Shown here: positions 21,636-32,565 of the stretch, in pieces
Layout of the letters: the number at the start of each line of letters is the position of its first letter
Position numbering within the stretch: the stretch's first letter is position 1
NCBI GenBank assembly: GCA_030068145.1
Contig: JAPJBO010000242.1
Location: forward strand, 1-64,000
DNA: 64,000 bases
Origin: Diplonema papillatum
Lineage: Eukaryota; Euglenozoa; Diplonemea; Diplonemida; Diplonemidae
Reading direction: 5' to 3'
Position numbers and translations under genes: made by a program
Notes under the pieces: generated by a model
What the model was told of the DNA's origin: nothing
Seen by the model: the letters and a program-made list of their open reading frames with translations, nothing else
The model's database searches: none

Positions 21636-23096
21636 CGTACTTTGGATTCGACGATTGCGGGGGGAAGGTGAAGAAATTTGTGGTGGGTCGGGGGCGTCGT
21701 TGGTGTTGTTGTTGTTGGGTTCGAAGAAATAAAAGCAAGGTTGTGGAGGAATGGAATGTAGCCGAGAGAAGTGTGCAAACGAACGCGCACCGGGTACGGG
21801 GGGGGAGCAAGAACGTGCGGGGAATGGTTTGGGCGTATGTGCTCAATACCGTGTCTTATCTGCAGGGTATGGGGGTCCGTGTTTCAGGCGAAGACACACG
21901 GGGTATAGTTTTTTTTTTTTCTTATTTTTCAAAACCACCGCGAAACCCAGTCGGCAGGTCTCGATACCGGCACTCAGAATGCAGAACGATCTCCGACGTA
22001 CGACAGACACGTTCCCAGACGAGACTCCTCAGTCCAGGATGACTTAAGTGACAGGACCGTCAAACAGAATCAAAAAACGAATAAGGGACGAAGGGGGGTG
22101 GGGGGGATGATTGGCTTCGGTCGATTCCAACGACCGTGTTGCGTGTGGCAGCACGATACTCGGATCGAATAAGACTATCCGCAAAAAGTGTTGTCTAATC
22201 GCGGAGTCCTGGCTGTTGGATTGTTTCGGACAGCACTTGGGGGAAGGGGGGGGAGAAAGAGAAAACAAAGAAGAGCGAGGGGACCAGAAGAGAGCGAAGA
22301 CGATTTTCTCCGCTCCGCGTTCACCACGCACGCACGACCTGTGGTGCCTCGTTTCACCTGCAGATGGCCGGTGAGGTAAATGCACACAGACGACTTACAG
22401 CAACAGTAGCTGCCCGAACCACCGCTGGTGGCTTCCTTTTCTTTCTTGTCTCCCCACCCACCACGCAGTTGATTTTGTTAAGCGGGGGTTCTCTACCGTT
22501 CGGCGGAAGAGTTGTGCGATTTCAATTTTTTTTCCCCTTTTTTTTTGACTGATTGGACAAACTTTTATTCCTTTCGTTTTCGTCTCTTTGGATCCGGCTC
22601 CCGCAAGAATGACACAATGGCGGTTCTCTGAGCGTTGACAAGAACAAACGTGCACCAGTGGAAAGGATGAGAGGTTGCTGAGTGTGTCTGCTGGTTCCGC
22701 GGAAAATTTCCGACTGGTTTGAAAAAAAGCGGAGAAACTGTTGCGGACCGGTGTCTCGGTGATTTCTCCGTTCCACAGCACCTGATTCACCTCTTTTCCC
22801 ACGCGCTGCCGCTTTTCTTTTGCGCCTCTACGCCACTTTTTTCAATCTCGCGCAGGTCTCCTCTATCTGTACGTGCTTGCACGTATTTTATTTGATTTGG
22901 TTTCTTTTTCCCTCGAACGAAAAGGAAAAAAAGAAAATGGTGTATTCTTTATCGCCGCTGACAAATTCTACAGGGGGGGGGGTTCCCTTGTTTAACTGCT
23001 TTTTTCTTATTCGCGATAGATGGCCCCCTCTGCCCTTTACACGTGCTCTTGCACACGATGGGCGAGAGGGCTCAACTACTATGTGTTTTGGATCAG

Positions 23097-23097
23097 C

Positions 23098-23133
<36 letters not shown>

Positions 23134-23138
23134 TGTGT

Positions 23139-23169
<31 letters not shown>

Positions 23170-23205
23170 GTGTATGCGGTGTGTGCGGTGTGTGCGGTGT
23201 GTGCG
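23097..23205 (+). repeat. (GT)n microsatellite grading into GTGTGCG
   Basis: Almost pure gt dinucleotides to about 23170, then ggtgtgtgc words. It was probably grown by slippage. Confidence 0.92.
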
Positions 23206-23913
23206 TGTCTTCCTTTTTCCCCCTGTGTTTGTGTGTCTTTGCGCCGATTTATTTCATCTTGAAAAAATCGCAAAACGTTTGGATACAAGCGAAACGGAAA
23301 TTTGGGGTTTGGATAGTATTATACATGCGAATGCTTCCCTTCTTTCAATGAGACATTTTTGCTGTGCCCCGAATCCGGAAGATTCTCGCCCGAAAAAGGG
23401 ACAGGGCTACTGTCTCGGTAGTCTGGCTGGTGGGGCTAAGAAGCTGCTTGGATGAGTGCACATGAAGCGAACCATCATCAGGGCGGGCCTGGGTGTTTGC
23501 AGCGGTGTAGGGTCTGGTTTGTCGGCTGTTCGAAGCTCGTCTCGCCCGCTTCTGCTGTGAGACGGCTTGCCGGCTGCCTCCTTTTCCGTTTTGCTCGGAT
23601 CGACCAGGATAGGAATGAGTTGAAGGGAGGTGACCCGCGGCATCGTCAGCGAAAGGTGAGTGTCGGCGTCTTCGGACAACGTCCTTGCTCCCGCTGGCCT
23701 GACGTGGTTAAACGCTCGCAGGCTCATCGACACAGCGATCTTCTACTGCACTAAACACGGGCCAAGGAGTCCAACACGTGCGACGCATGAATACGGGCTA
23801 CGGTGGAGATGCACGTGCTTGGAATAGTTGCGTGCTCAAAACCGCACTGGTTCTACCTGCGCCGTGCTTCGGAAACCCGGCAATCAGCGCGGAACCTGAG
23901 AGTCTGACAGACA

Positions 23914-24062
23914 CTAGTCTGGTTAGTCTGGTTAGTCTGGTTTGTCTGGTTAGTCTGGTTAGTCTGGTTAGTCTGGTTAGTCTGGTTAGTCTGGTTAGTC
24001 TGGTTAGTCTCGTTAGTCTGGTTAGTCTGGTTAGTCTGGTTAGTCTGGTTAGTCTGGTTTGC
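23914..24062 (+). repeat. 9-bp minisatellite GTTAGTCTG (about 16 units)
   Basis: Nearly perfect 9-mers with a few variants (tttgtctgg, ctcgttagt). The frames across it (LVSLVSL) are not genes. Confidence 0.92.
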
Positions 24063-24227
24063 CAGGCGGCCGTCTAGTCTGGTTTTCCAGGCGGCCGTCT
24101 GTGGGGACGGATTTTTTTTAGCGGTATTTGTGGATTAGAAGGGGTCGGTATTTTAAAGCCTCCGGTTGACCGTAGAGGCTTGAGTATGGCGGGGGGTTGA
24201 GAATTGTGAGAGGGTGCAGCTTTTTTA

Positions 24228-24402
24228 GTACCAACAATCTTGCGGGTTGCCCTTCGATGTATTGTGCAGGCTAAAAAGACGTAGGCAGCGTGTTTTGGTG
24301 GTTGACCAGAATTCCTCACCTGAATACACACAGGGTAAATACAAGTGGGAAAACGGTCACCCCGCACGCAGAAACAAAACGAAGCGCCTGTCTTTTTTTT
24401 TT
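24228..24402 (-). repeat. dispersed repeat R3, reverse orientation
   Basis: The reverse complement starts after an A-run at gacaggcgcttcgttttgtt and ends at aagattgttggtact. It is close to the copies at 18301 and 60085. Confidence 0.75.
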
Positions 24403-25309
24403 TTGCATAACCGCCGATCAACCAAGGCGTAGACGGCACCGCGACTTCACGCTGCGAGAAATCCACTGGACAACGGAGGGGGCAAAGCATTGCGAAGGTC
24501 GTCGAAGTGGCATCCTAGAAGCAGGAAAGGGTACGACCCGAGAAGAAAGAGAAACGAAACAAAAGAGAAAAATAAACAGAGAAATGAACCGTCTGAACCG
24601 GAAAAAGAAAAAAAAAAGGATCCGAAGCACGAAACCCGGACAGAAAGAGAGAGAGGGAGAGAGAGTCTCCCCTTCACATCGCGCTCGGTCGCTGGAGCAG
24701 CATGGAAGGATACCCGAGCAGCCTCTCTCCTGCGTCGGTGCGTGGTTACCGCATCAGATGAGATCTCAAACATCTGCCCCGACACTGAGTCCTTCGCAGG
24801 AGCTAGGCCCCACGTGCACGAGTCCCTTCAGATTGAAGGATCCCTGAACCTTGCTCCTGTGCTGCAAGGCTTTCTCACGAGAAGGCGAGGTTTCGCTCGC
24901 CAGATCCGACGTGAGTGCCCCGCCCAGAGCCCAATGATGCGCTTTGCTGGTTTCTTTATTTTGCTTGGGGAGCCAGCGGTTTCCCTTGCCGCTGGAGAAC
25001 ATCGGAAATTCCGAGCCATCGGAGAACGGGCGAAACGACGGCACCCCTCGAATTCAGCTGCCGCTGATCGAGGGTGACATAGCGCGCTTCTCGGTAGGTG
25101 GCCCTAGAGTCTTGGCTCTGGGGACGACGAAGCCCCGATGGCCACTGAGCATTGCAGAAGCACTAGACTCGGCACTGAAGAGGGTTCCCCCCCTGGAAGC
25201 AGGCTTTCTCCTTTACACTTGCGATCGCAAGAGGGAGAGGCTTGTTGCCGCTCACCTGCCAGATTCGTTCGCTGGCCTCTCAGATCCAGCTGCTGCTTCC
25301 AGACGGTCG

Positions 25310-25562
25310 AAGTACTCGAGGGACTGCCTTGTGCTCATTTCGAAAGAGGCTAGAGGGGGAGAAAACAATACAACTCCAACTTTGTTGAACGCTTACGCCC
25401 GCCACCAAACCAAGATTTACCTGTTTCGTGTGGGCTACAGCACATTTACCTCCTTCGAGATTGAGATTGGAGTCATCGGCATGCCGATGAGTACCACACT
25501 TACCTCCTTTGAGATTTCGCAACTGGCAGCCTCTTCGAGGATTTCCTACAAAGCAGGTGCTT
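25310..25562 (+). repeat. dispersed repeat R1, long copy
   Basis: Starts at tactcgagggactgccttgt and ends at cctacaaagcaggtgcttt. It has an extra internal duplication of the acctcctttgagatt segment. It runs directly into an R2 copy without the usual A-run. Confidence 0.78.
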
Positions 25563-25775
25563 TGTTCTTCGCTTACACCACCGTGTGTTGTTTTCTCAGA
25601 ACTTTGACCTGTTGTGTTTGTGTGATTTGTCGTGTAGGGTTATACCCGCATGACCTCACGTCCGTTCAAGACATGGTTCGGTAGTTACAGCACTTGGGAT
25701 CGCTTCGGTTCTTTGTCTGGCAGCATCGTCGAGCAATTTATTCCAAGCTGGCGCTTATGTAAAAGAAGAGAAGGT
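25555..25775 (+). repeat. dispersed repeat R2 fused to R1
   Basis: Begins at ttgttcttcgcttacaccac and ends at ccaagctggcgcttatgta plus an A-run. The R1-R2 junction suggests the two families can be mobilised or recombined as one unit. Confidence 0.75.
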
Positions 25776-27306
25776 CGCTCCGGGACCAGAGCGCAACGGT
25801 CAACCACAGCATGCAAAGCTTCTTAGTTAGAGTTGACACACAAGCCGGTCCGCTTTGCCCTGCGGTTGACCGTCTATACAGGCTTTGTGTTTTCAGCGCA
25901 AACGCCAAGCCCCAAGGTGCGCCACGCCTCGATGCTTTGCTTTATCTTTTTATAGCCGCTTGGCCCGTAGGCCCGTGGCTCTGCAGTACCGCCGAACACG
26001 CGGAGCTTGGCGCCCGTGCAGCGGTGCGCTTGTGCTCGCTTTGGGTGGGGGAGGTGTCGCTGCTCACCTGCTAGATCAGTCCCGGCCAGATCCAGCTGCT
26101 GCCCCCCGCAAGTCGTCCATTCCAGACGGTCCGGCTCGATCGAAGACACAGAAAATGATGGGAAGATGGAAAACGAAAGAAAAGAAAAGCGAAGAACGAA
26201 AAAGCCCGGGATGCACACAGGTGTGATCGCGGGTATCCACGACCGACTTGCTATGGAAAATCACAAGTGATTTCACATGGCTATGTTTTCTTCACAACTG
26301 CATGATCAGGTGATGATATGCTTTGTATTTTAACATGTTTTACCACATGCTACGTAACATGGTGTGACCCACAGTAGAAAACTTAACTTCCCATGAACCT
26401 ACTAAGAACTTCCCAAGTACTCCCCAAGTTCACCCCAAATAGGGTAAACTGGCCATTTTTTGCATTTGCTACTTTCCGTGAACTTCCGAGTAAGGCCACC
26501 GGATCACACCATAACATGCAGACCTCATAACAAGCGGGTCGTGTGTTTGATCCCTCCCCCGAGCGTTTTCGAACGACCGGGGCACGAACGAAAGGAATAT
26601 GCAAGAAGCGAACCTTGGCTCTTGACAATTTTTGGATCAGCTGCTGAACTGACGCGATTGCTTTGATGAAATGGAAGCACGTTCGGCACCACGGAACCCG
26701 AAGCCGTGGTTCGCAGGCAGGGACCCCTCTCCGGTTCACTCCCTGCTGTGCGTTTCATCGAGTTTCGAACGCGGGTCACCACACCTGCTCCTTCGGCGAA
26801 GGCGGGGATTGCAGCAATCCGGGCTAGAAGTCAGGAACAGTGGGCCGTTCTCCGGGGGAACACCATATGATACCGTGATATTGGGTTTGAGTTGGAATGC
26901 AGAGTAGCGGCGGCCTCCATTGGTCTCCAGGATGGCTACCTCTTCGATCGTACCGTGTCGTGCTTCGGGCGCGTGCACCCATTCGAATCATCGTCTTCGG
27001 ACCCCCCCTGCGATGCAGGAGACACATCCCACGACGCACGCTGTTTTCGAAAAGAGAAGGGGGAAGAGGCCCGCAACTCGAGATCTCAACCGGAATGGCT
27101 GCGGAGTATCGGAACGACTATTCCGGGTCCCGTTTTCCGGCTGTCTTTTTCCCTCTTTTTTTCCTTCTCCGCTCCTCTCTCCAATGCGGCGCGTTGGAAC
27201 ACAGGAGACGTGGCCCTCGCACCCACCCAACTGCCAACCCACGGGTTCGAGCCAACTTTTTTTGCGTTCGGAATCGGATAGGCCCGCAAAACCCTGCCGC
27301 TCTAGA
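25776..27306. other. no gene seen
   Basis: Frames on both strands are short and compositionally biased. A tRNA-Met-like stretch near 26500-26570 (ctcataac, then gtgtttgatcc) does not fold into a full cloverleaf and was not called. Confidence 0.4.
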
Positions 27307-27421
27307 CATAGTGGTAAAACGATTCGCATTATCGGCATTATATCGCACGCCGATGATATGCGATATTTTGTGCGATATACTGCGATAATTATTATCGCAT
27401 GCGGATCGTTTGACCACTATG
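27307..27421. mobile_element. 115-bp palindromic MITE
   Basis: The left end catagtggtaaaacgatt and the right end aatcgtttgaccactatg type sequences are inverted repeats (plus-strand right end ggatcgtttgaccactatg). The centre is rich in tatcgc and gcgata words that also pair. It has no coding capacity. Confidence 0.78.
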
Positions 27422-27462
27422 CCTACAGGGAACAGGGTTCGGCCACTGAGTCACTGCGCTGA

Positions 27463-27521
27463 GACTTGCATGGCTTAATCCTTGAGACAAGCATATGACT
27501 ACTGGCAGGATCAACCAGGTT
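27463..27521 (-). pseudogene. 5' terminal fragment of 18S rRNA
   Basis: The reverse complement begins aacctggttgatcctgccag, the universal start of eukaryotic SSU rRNA. It continues tagtcatatgcttgtctcaa through aagccatgcaagtc, then the match ends. Only about 58 nt of 18S are present. It is either a rearranged rDNA fragment or the head of a repeat that captured the SSU end. Confidence 0.88.
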
Positions 27522-27997
27522 TCTTGTCACTCAAACCAGACTGGACCGAGGAAAATCTGACGAATCAGAGATTCCCCGATACCAGAGATTGTATCGTGTC
27601 AAGCCTAGATTGATGCATGATCATTCTATTCATTCTTCAGCTTTCAAAAGGGGCAGTCCTCGATCGTATCTCTGCGTCGGTATCACGGCGCGTGGACGTA
27701 GGGTAGGTTCCGGATTACTTGGGGTGGGGCATTGCAAGGCGTGCTTGGAATGGATGTGTGCTCAACACCGCACGCGGTCCCGTTTGCGCCGTGTCTCGGT
27801 CCTTTCAGCCACGGACACATAAAGGCGGCCCATCATCAGCGCGGACGCCTGAGTGTCCGCTGACAGGACAGCGGTGTGCGTCTGGCTTGTCAGGCGGCAC
27901 TTCGTGGGGAAAAGGTCGACTGCTGAAGGGCATCTCGAGCCTTCGTGGCGGCGCTAGTGGGACTTGATGGGAGGAGAACCGTCGGGTCGAGCCCTTC

Positions 27998-28687
27998 CTA
28001 CGACTTCCGGCCGCGGCGCCCGTGGCTCCGCTTCGGGGCGGCGTCCTCTTGCTGCTTTTTCGCTGCGGCCTCTCTTTGCTGCTGCGCGAGCCTTTTGAGG
28101 TGCTCGTGGTACTTGATACGCCCGTCGACGTTGGTGGACGGCCATTCGATCTTGCCGGTCTTGATTTCTGGCGTGGTCGGAACCTGCACGATGGTAGCGC
28201 CGAATGGGTCGCCAGCCTTGTCGAAGAGCCACTTCATTTGGAAAGCGTCCTCCCCGTCACCGTAGTAGGCGAGATCGATCTCGTGGACCTTGAACTCCAG
28301 CTTTTCCTGGTACAGCTTAATCGCCGCGGCGTTCGAGCACCGAACATGCAGGGAAAGGTACTTGCCGTCGAACACGTCCTCCACCTTCTGCCGGGCGCAT
28401 TTCACCAGCCGCGCCGCCGAGCCCAGCTGCCGCGCAGTCCGCAGCACGGAAAGAGACGTGATGTGGCCGTGCTCCGGGATGCCTTCCTCTTCGTTCGTGT
28501 CTTCCTCCATCTTCGCGAGCACGTACCCGTTCACCTTGCCGTTGAAGTCCTGGTTGACGTACGACAGTTGCCTCCAGCACACCGCGTGGTACAAGTAGTA
28601 CTTCATCCCGTAGTTCTCGGGCAAGCAGTTCAGGTTGCAGTGCTGCATGTCCAGCAGGTCCGAAAACTTCGCTCGCTTGACCGGCAT
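27998..28687 (-). CDS. NAA10: N-alpha-acetyltransferase 10, catalytic subunit of NatA
   Basis: Transfers acetyl from acetyl-CoA to the N-termini of nascent proteins, after methionine removal, at the ribosome together with NAA15. This 229-residue single-exon protein aligns along the whole GNAT domain: MQHCNLNCLPENY at 14-26, GYVLAKMEED at 54-63, HGHITSLSVLRTARQLGSAA at 73-92 with the acetyl-CoA loop RQLGSA, LSLHVRCSNAAAIKLY at 111-126 and YYGDGEDAFQMK at 141-152. The C-terminal tail is the usual lysine/arginine/glutamine-rich, poorly conserved kind. A small insertion (TNEEEGIP) enlarges the loop before HGHITS. The start is chosen because MPVKRAKFSDLLDMQ matches the family N-terminus; the in-frame ATG further upstream lies in non-conserved sequence. 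The leader before it is purine-rich. Confidence 0.96.
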   Translation of the reverse strand: MPVKRAKFSDLLDMQHCNLNCLPENYGMKYYLYHAVCWRQLSYVNQDFNGKVNGYVLAKMEEDTNEEEGIPEHGHITSLSVLRTARQLGSAARLVKCARQKVEDVFDGKYLSLHVRCSNAAAIKLYQEKLEFKVHEIDLAYYGDGEDAFQMKWLFDKAGDPFGATIVQVPTTPEIKTGKIEWPSTNVDGRIKYHEHLKRLAQQQREAAAKKQQEDAAPKRSHGRRGRKS

Positions 28688-29830
28688 TTTCGCTGTCTTT
28701 CTTTCTCTCTTTTTTTTTGTTGTTGTGTGATACGCGCTGACCCCGCCCTCCGTCGACCTGAACTCGAAATTATGTGCAGGTAGGATCACGGATAAAACCC
28801 CCAGCCGCCTTCTGGCGGGTTCTGCTGTGCTCTCGTGCTGGCCGCTGCTTTTCTGAATCCGCGTCCATAATTTCCTCACGCTTGACGTGCTCTCGATATA
28901 TATCCAGCAAGTGTCCAGTACAACCCATTATGCGCCCCATTACGTGCCCGGTGCATGCCCAGTAACTGACTGTCCAGTACTTCCCCGTGCATCCAGTATT
29001 GCAGTTTACTGAGGGAATTGGCACAGCGGATTGTTTCAACTTGCTTGATAACAAATCAGCAGCAGGCCGCAGGTAGTGATAAAGGAAAAAACAATTTGTT
29101 GCTAAAACCCCAATGACCTGCTGTTTGGTCGTTACGCTGGAACATTCCCACGATGAATCGTAATACTCGGTATGTACCGGGCACTGTGCGTCAGCGCGTG
29201 TCATTACGCGTGCACGCGTGTAGACGCACTGTGTACACACACCGAAATGGACATGTATCGGATGTACGATGGTACGTGTACCGGGTGTCCCGGGCACTTG
29301 GCGGATATGTATCGGCACGAAATAGACGTGTATTACTCTAAAATGCTAAAAGGCTACCTCAGGGGGTTACCCCATCGTCGCAGAAGAATACGAAGCACGA
29401 AAACATGTAGGGTGGGGTTGACTATTTTTGATATCTTTTTGCAAACTAGATTTTTCCCCTGTTCCTCGGGCCAGGGAAAGGAACAGATGAATGAAACGAG
29501 ACATAAGAAAGAGAAAAATAAAGAAATTTTATTTCCCTTCTCTGGGGAAGAGCTGCCGCGCCACACCTCGCTTCTTTGTACCACATGCGGAGAAAAGAGA
29601 AAGAGAGACATAAATAGAGACAGAGAGGGTTTGGAGGAGGACGCTGGCGTGCGTCGGGGCCAGTGAGAAGCACCGGCCACCTTGCTAGATACATCCTGCC
29701 GCGGAAAAGGAGCCCTTTCATTCGCTGGGGTCAGCACCCCTGCGGAGGCCCTCTTCCGTGTACCTTCACGCGGAAGGAAACAGTAGGCATTATTTAAAGA
29801 CGCCGCGCCCCCCTCCCCCCCCTCAATCTC
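28688..29830. other. intergenic stretch between NAA10 and the YR element
   Basis: Directly upstream of NAA10 lies a poly-T/pyrimidine tract on the plus strand (purine-rich leader on the coding strand). At about 28890-29290 there is a run of related short words (ccagtac, gtgcccggtgcatg, taccgggcac). From about 29340 to 29830 the sequence may be the 3' untranslated part of the adjacent YR element. No gene was seen. Confidence 0.4.
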
Positions 29831-31580
29831 TCAGTCTCTGGTGTCCAGGTCGGCGACCATGTTCTCGCCCGGAACCAGATGGGTGAGCACGTCCGCATCG
29901 CGCAGGCGCTCCTGCATCTCAACGATGAGGCGGTTTTCCGCTGGGTGCGGGGACGCAAGCTTTCGGTGGCGGCTCTCGGCCGTGCTGTTGTCGTGGAAGA
30001 CATCCAGCGTCACCCACCCAGTCGTGACGTGTCGAGCCAGCAGGACGCCAAGAATCGCCGTCACCAGCTCGCGCCGCCGAATCGGCGTCGGCGGAGCCAG
30101 CCTCGCCAGCCGATCCTTCCATCTCCAGCTCTCGCGAGCGAGGACGGTCCGTCGCGTCGGATCCAGGACGACCACCCCACCTCCCTGGTCGGATGCGTCC
30201 GTCCAGACGTGCACTCGCCGCGCTGGGCGCCTGACTCTGCGGGGGGAAGCGTCCCCCAGCCAGCGATCACCAGCTTCCAGCTCCGCGAGCAGCTCCTGCG
30301 GGAGCTCCACGAGCGTGTCCCAGTCGCGGTAGGTGAGGCACCTGCCACTCACCAGTCGGCTCGCACGCAGCAGCCCGGGATACGCCGCCGCCGGGGACCT
30401 CATGACGTACAGTGCCCAGCGCAGGCACCCGATACGCTGTGCCAGGGCCCGGAAGGACGTCACGCGTTGCGGCTTGTTCGCGCGGCAGACTGCTGCCCAT
30501 TCCCGCGGGATCGCGATCGTCTTTGTAGCTAGGTCCAGATCCAGACCGTTGAAGGTACCGACTTGCGAGGGGCCTTGCGCCTTGTCCTCCCGGATCTGGA
30601 TCCTGGTGTCGGCAAGCACGGCCCTCAGGCTCCGCTCGTCCCGGACGACGTCGGACCTTGTCCAGCCCCCGTAGGCTATGTCGTCGTAGATCGCCAGACT
30701 GCGGCTTCCGATGCCGGCCAGTCGGCGGACCCCCAGGGTCGTCAGCTGGGCGATCGCCGGCGCGCGCGCAATGCCCGGGACGGCTATCCGGAAGACGTAG
30801 TACGCGTTGGCCGCCCTAAACCCCAGGTAGTCCGCCAGCGCGTCGGACACCGGAAGCTGGTAGAAGTAGCCCAGCAGGTCTAGGGTCGCGAACCAAGCGT
30901 GGTCCAGGACGAAGCCCTCCACATCCCTGAGCGACGGGGTGATGGGGGACAGCGGTTGGGAGGTGCGGCTGTCAAAGGGCCTGCCATCGATCAGCAGACG
31001 GGTCTCTTCCTTCCCCTTTTTCGGGATTTTGAACACCTTCAGAGTGATCCGCGGCCTCTTTTCGACTCTCCTAACGACGCCACTCTGCAGCATCACCGCC
31101 AGGTCGGCCTCAGTGATGTCCGAGCTCGGTGGAGCGTGGTGCCTCTCGTGCGAGAGGAGCATGGGCTCTCGCGTCAGCTGGCGCAGGACGCGAATCTCGT
31201 CCTCCCACAGGCCTCGCTCGACCTTCCCGTAGTCGGCCTTTGTGACCGGCATGGTGTCGATGGGCCCGCGGGACGTTCTGTACACCGGGCTCGGTGCCTT
31301 CGTGTACGTCCTCGATGCCAGTTCCGATAGCGCCTCTTCCTGAGCCCGAACCCCTTCGACGTGCGTGCTCACGTCCCCGCGCAGCAGCCAGTCTTCCAAG
31401 GTCACCGCCCTGTCGAAGTCGGCCTCGCTCTGCTCGCCCATGTCGCCCCGTAACCGGCTTTCCCCCCATGCGAGCAGGCGGTCCAGATACCCGGCTGCCC
31501 CGGGATGGCGGCTGTTTGCCCAGTCCCGCAGGGGATGCGAGCTCTTCAGGTCCTGTGCGTACTCGGGGCAGAACGTGCTC
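29831..31580 (-). CDS. RT-RNase H of YR-A
   Basis: RT motifs visible in order: LLIDGRPFDSRTSQPL, FATLDLLGYFYQLPV, AVPGIARAPAIAQLTT and the catalytic AIYDDIAYGG (YxDD). RNase H follows: VHVWTDASDQGGG, RRRELVTAILG, DVFHDNSTAES and LVPGENMVADLDTRD. The open frame extends further upstream, but that part lies opposite the recombinase frame and is probably not used. Confidence 0.82.
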
Positions 31581-31596
31581 GTCCTGGCCGCACCCT

Positions 31597-32463
31597 TCAC
31601 CTTGAGCACGCCATCAGGTCGCCGCTCACCGGCGTGTGGAGCAGCAGCGACGCGCGAGCCGTCCTCACGCTGTCCGGGGTCAGGCAGCCCCAGAGATAAC
31701 GCTTCAACGTGTCCTTGGACTGGTGACGGGCCATGAGCAGGAGGTCCTCCCAGCCCGCCCCGCTTCTGGCCAGGTGCTGGAGCGCCCCTCTCTTCCAGCT
31801 GTGCTCTGCACAAACCGGGAACAGCTTCCTCGCTTCCCGCAACAGCTTCCTCGTCGTGGCCTCGGTGAAGCGAGCCCCCCGCTGCACCCACCTGCTTACT
31901 CGCAGCGCCACGCCCAGGGGGACCCGGTAAGTCACCTCTGACTCCCTCATACGTAGGCTCGCCTCCTTCGTGGTCCACCACGAAACTCGGAGCAGACCCG
32001 GCCCCACGATGACCACGTCTGTCGGGGCCAGGGCCCGCAGGTCCGCCATCCGCAGCGCTCCCGCCCACGCCAGGCAGGCAGCCACCGTCACCTGCTCGTC
32101 GCCGCCCCTGACCAGCCCCTCGACGAGGGTCCGTTGCTGCTCCAGCGTGATCGGGGGGGCATGCGCCGGCACTTCCCTGCGCTCGAGCCTGGCTTTGAGG
32201 ATGGCCTTCTTCATGGCCGCCAGATCCCCCGACGGCACCCCGAGCTTCGCCCCCAGCACCTCGACGTACTTGCCGACGGAGGCCGTGCGCATCTCGCCGG
32301 TCCTCGGCCTGCCTCTCTGCCCCGGCACCCTCGCGACGTACGCTTCCAACTGCTCCTGTGTCATGCCCTTGCCGAGCATGGCGGTCGCGAACGCCTTGAT
32401 TCTCAGCGCGGGGGGAGCCGCCTGCAACCCCGCCACGGCTGTGAACCGCGTCAGCGACGCCAC
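31597..32463 (-). CDS. tyrosine recombinase of YR-A
   Basis: About 288 residues with the layout of a phage-type integrase: an N-terminal helical DNA-binding part, then the catalytic part with GALRMADLRAL (first Arg), HSWKRGALQHLARSG (His-Arg box) and KDTLKRYLWG (candidate Tyr). It would integrate the circular DNA made by the element's RT. The exact start is uncertain. Confidence 0.75.
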   Translation of the reverse strand: MASLTRFTAVAGLQAAPPALRIKAFATAMLGKGMTQEQLEAYVARVPGQRGRPRTGEMRTASVGKYVEVLGAKLGVPSGDLAAMKKAILKARLERREVPAHAPPITLEQQRTLVEGLVRGGDEQVTVAACLAWAGALRMADLRALAPTDVVIVGPGLLRVSWWTTKEASLRMRESEVTYRVPLGVALRVSRWVQRGARFTEATTRKLLREARKLFPVCAEHSWKRGALQHLARSGAGWEDLLLMARHQSKDTLKRYLWGCLTPDSVRTARASLLLHTPVSGDLMACSR

Positions 32464-32565
32464 GATCGACGCCCGCTGCGCCGTCGTCTTCTTCGAGGTC
32501 GCGCCGCCCTCGAAAACCGCGACCCGCCTCTCCCACGCGGCAAACCCCCCTCTCTGGGAGGGGAG

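Larger units (their letters stand above)
21636..25309. other. upstream of the membrane-protein gene; no further gene seen
   Basis: Contains a T-run near 21911, a (GT)n tract, a 9-mer array and an R3 copy, listed separately. Frames near 24290-25080 are arginine- and glutamate-rich and overlap on both strands without a recognisable domain. No promoter motif can be named. Confidence 0.45.

Noticed and set aside
14390-24062. CRISPR array
   Set aside because: Regular repeats here have no unique spacers; they are minisatellites in eukaryotic DNA.
24290-25077. Two overlapping charged frames
   Set aside because: Made of GA-rich low-complexity sequence and an R3 repeat; not protein-like along their length.
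26500-26570. tRNA-Met-like stretch (ctcataac, gtgtttgatcc)
   Set aside because: D arm and acceptor stem cannot be formed; likely chance or a worn SINE head.
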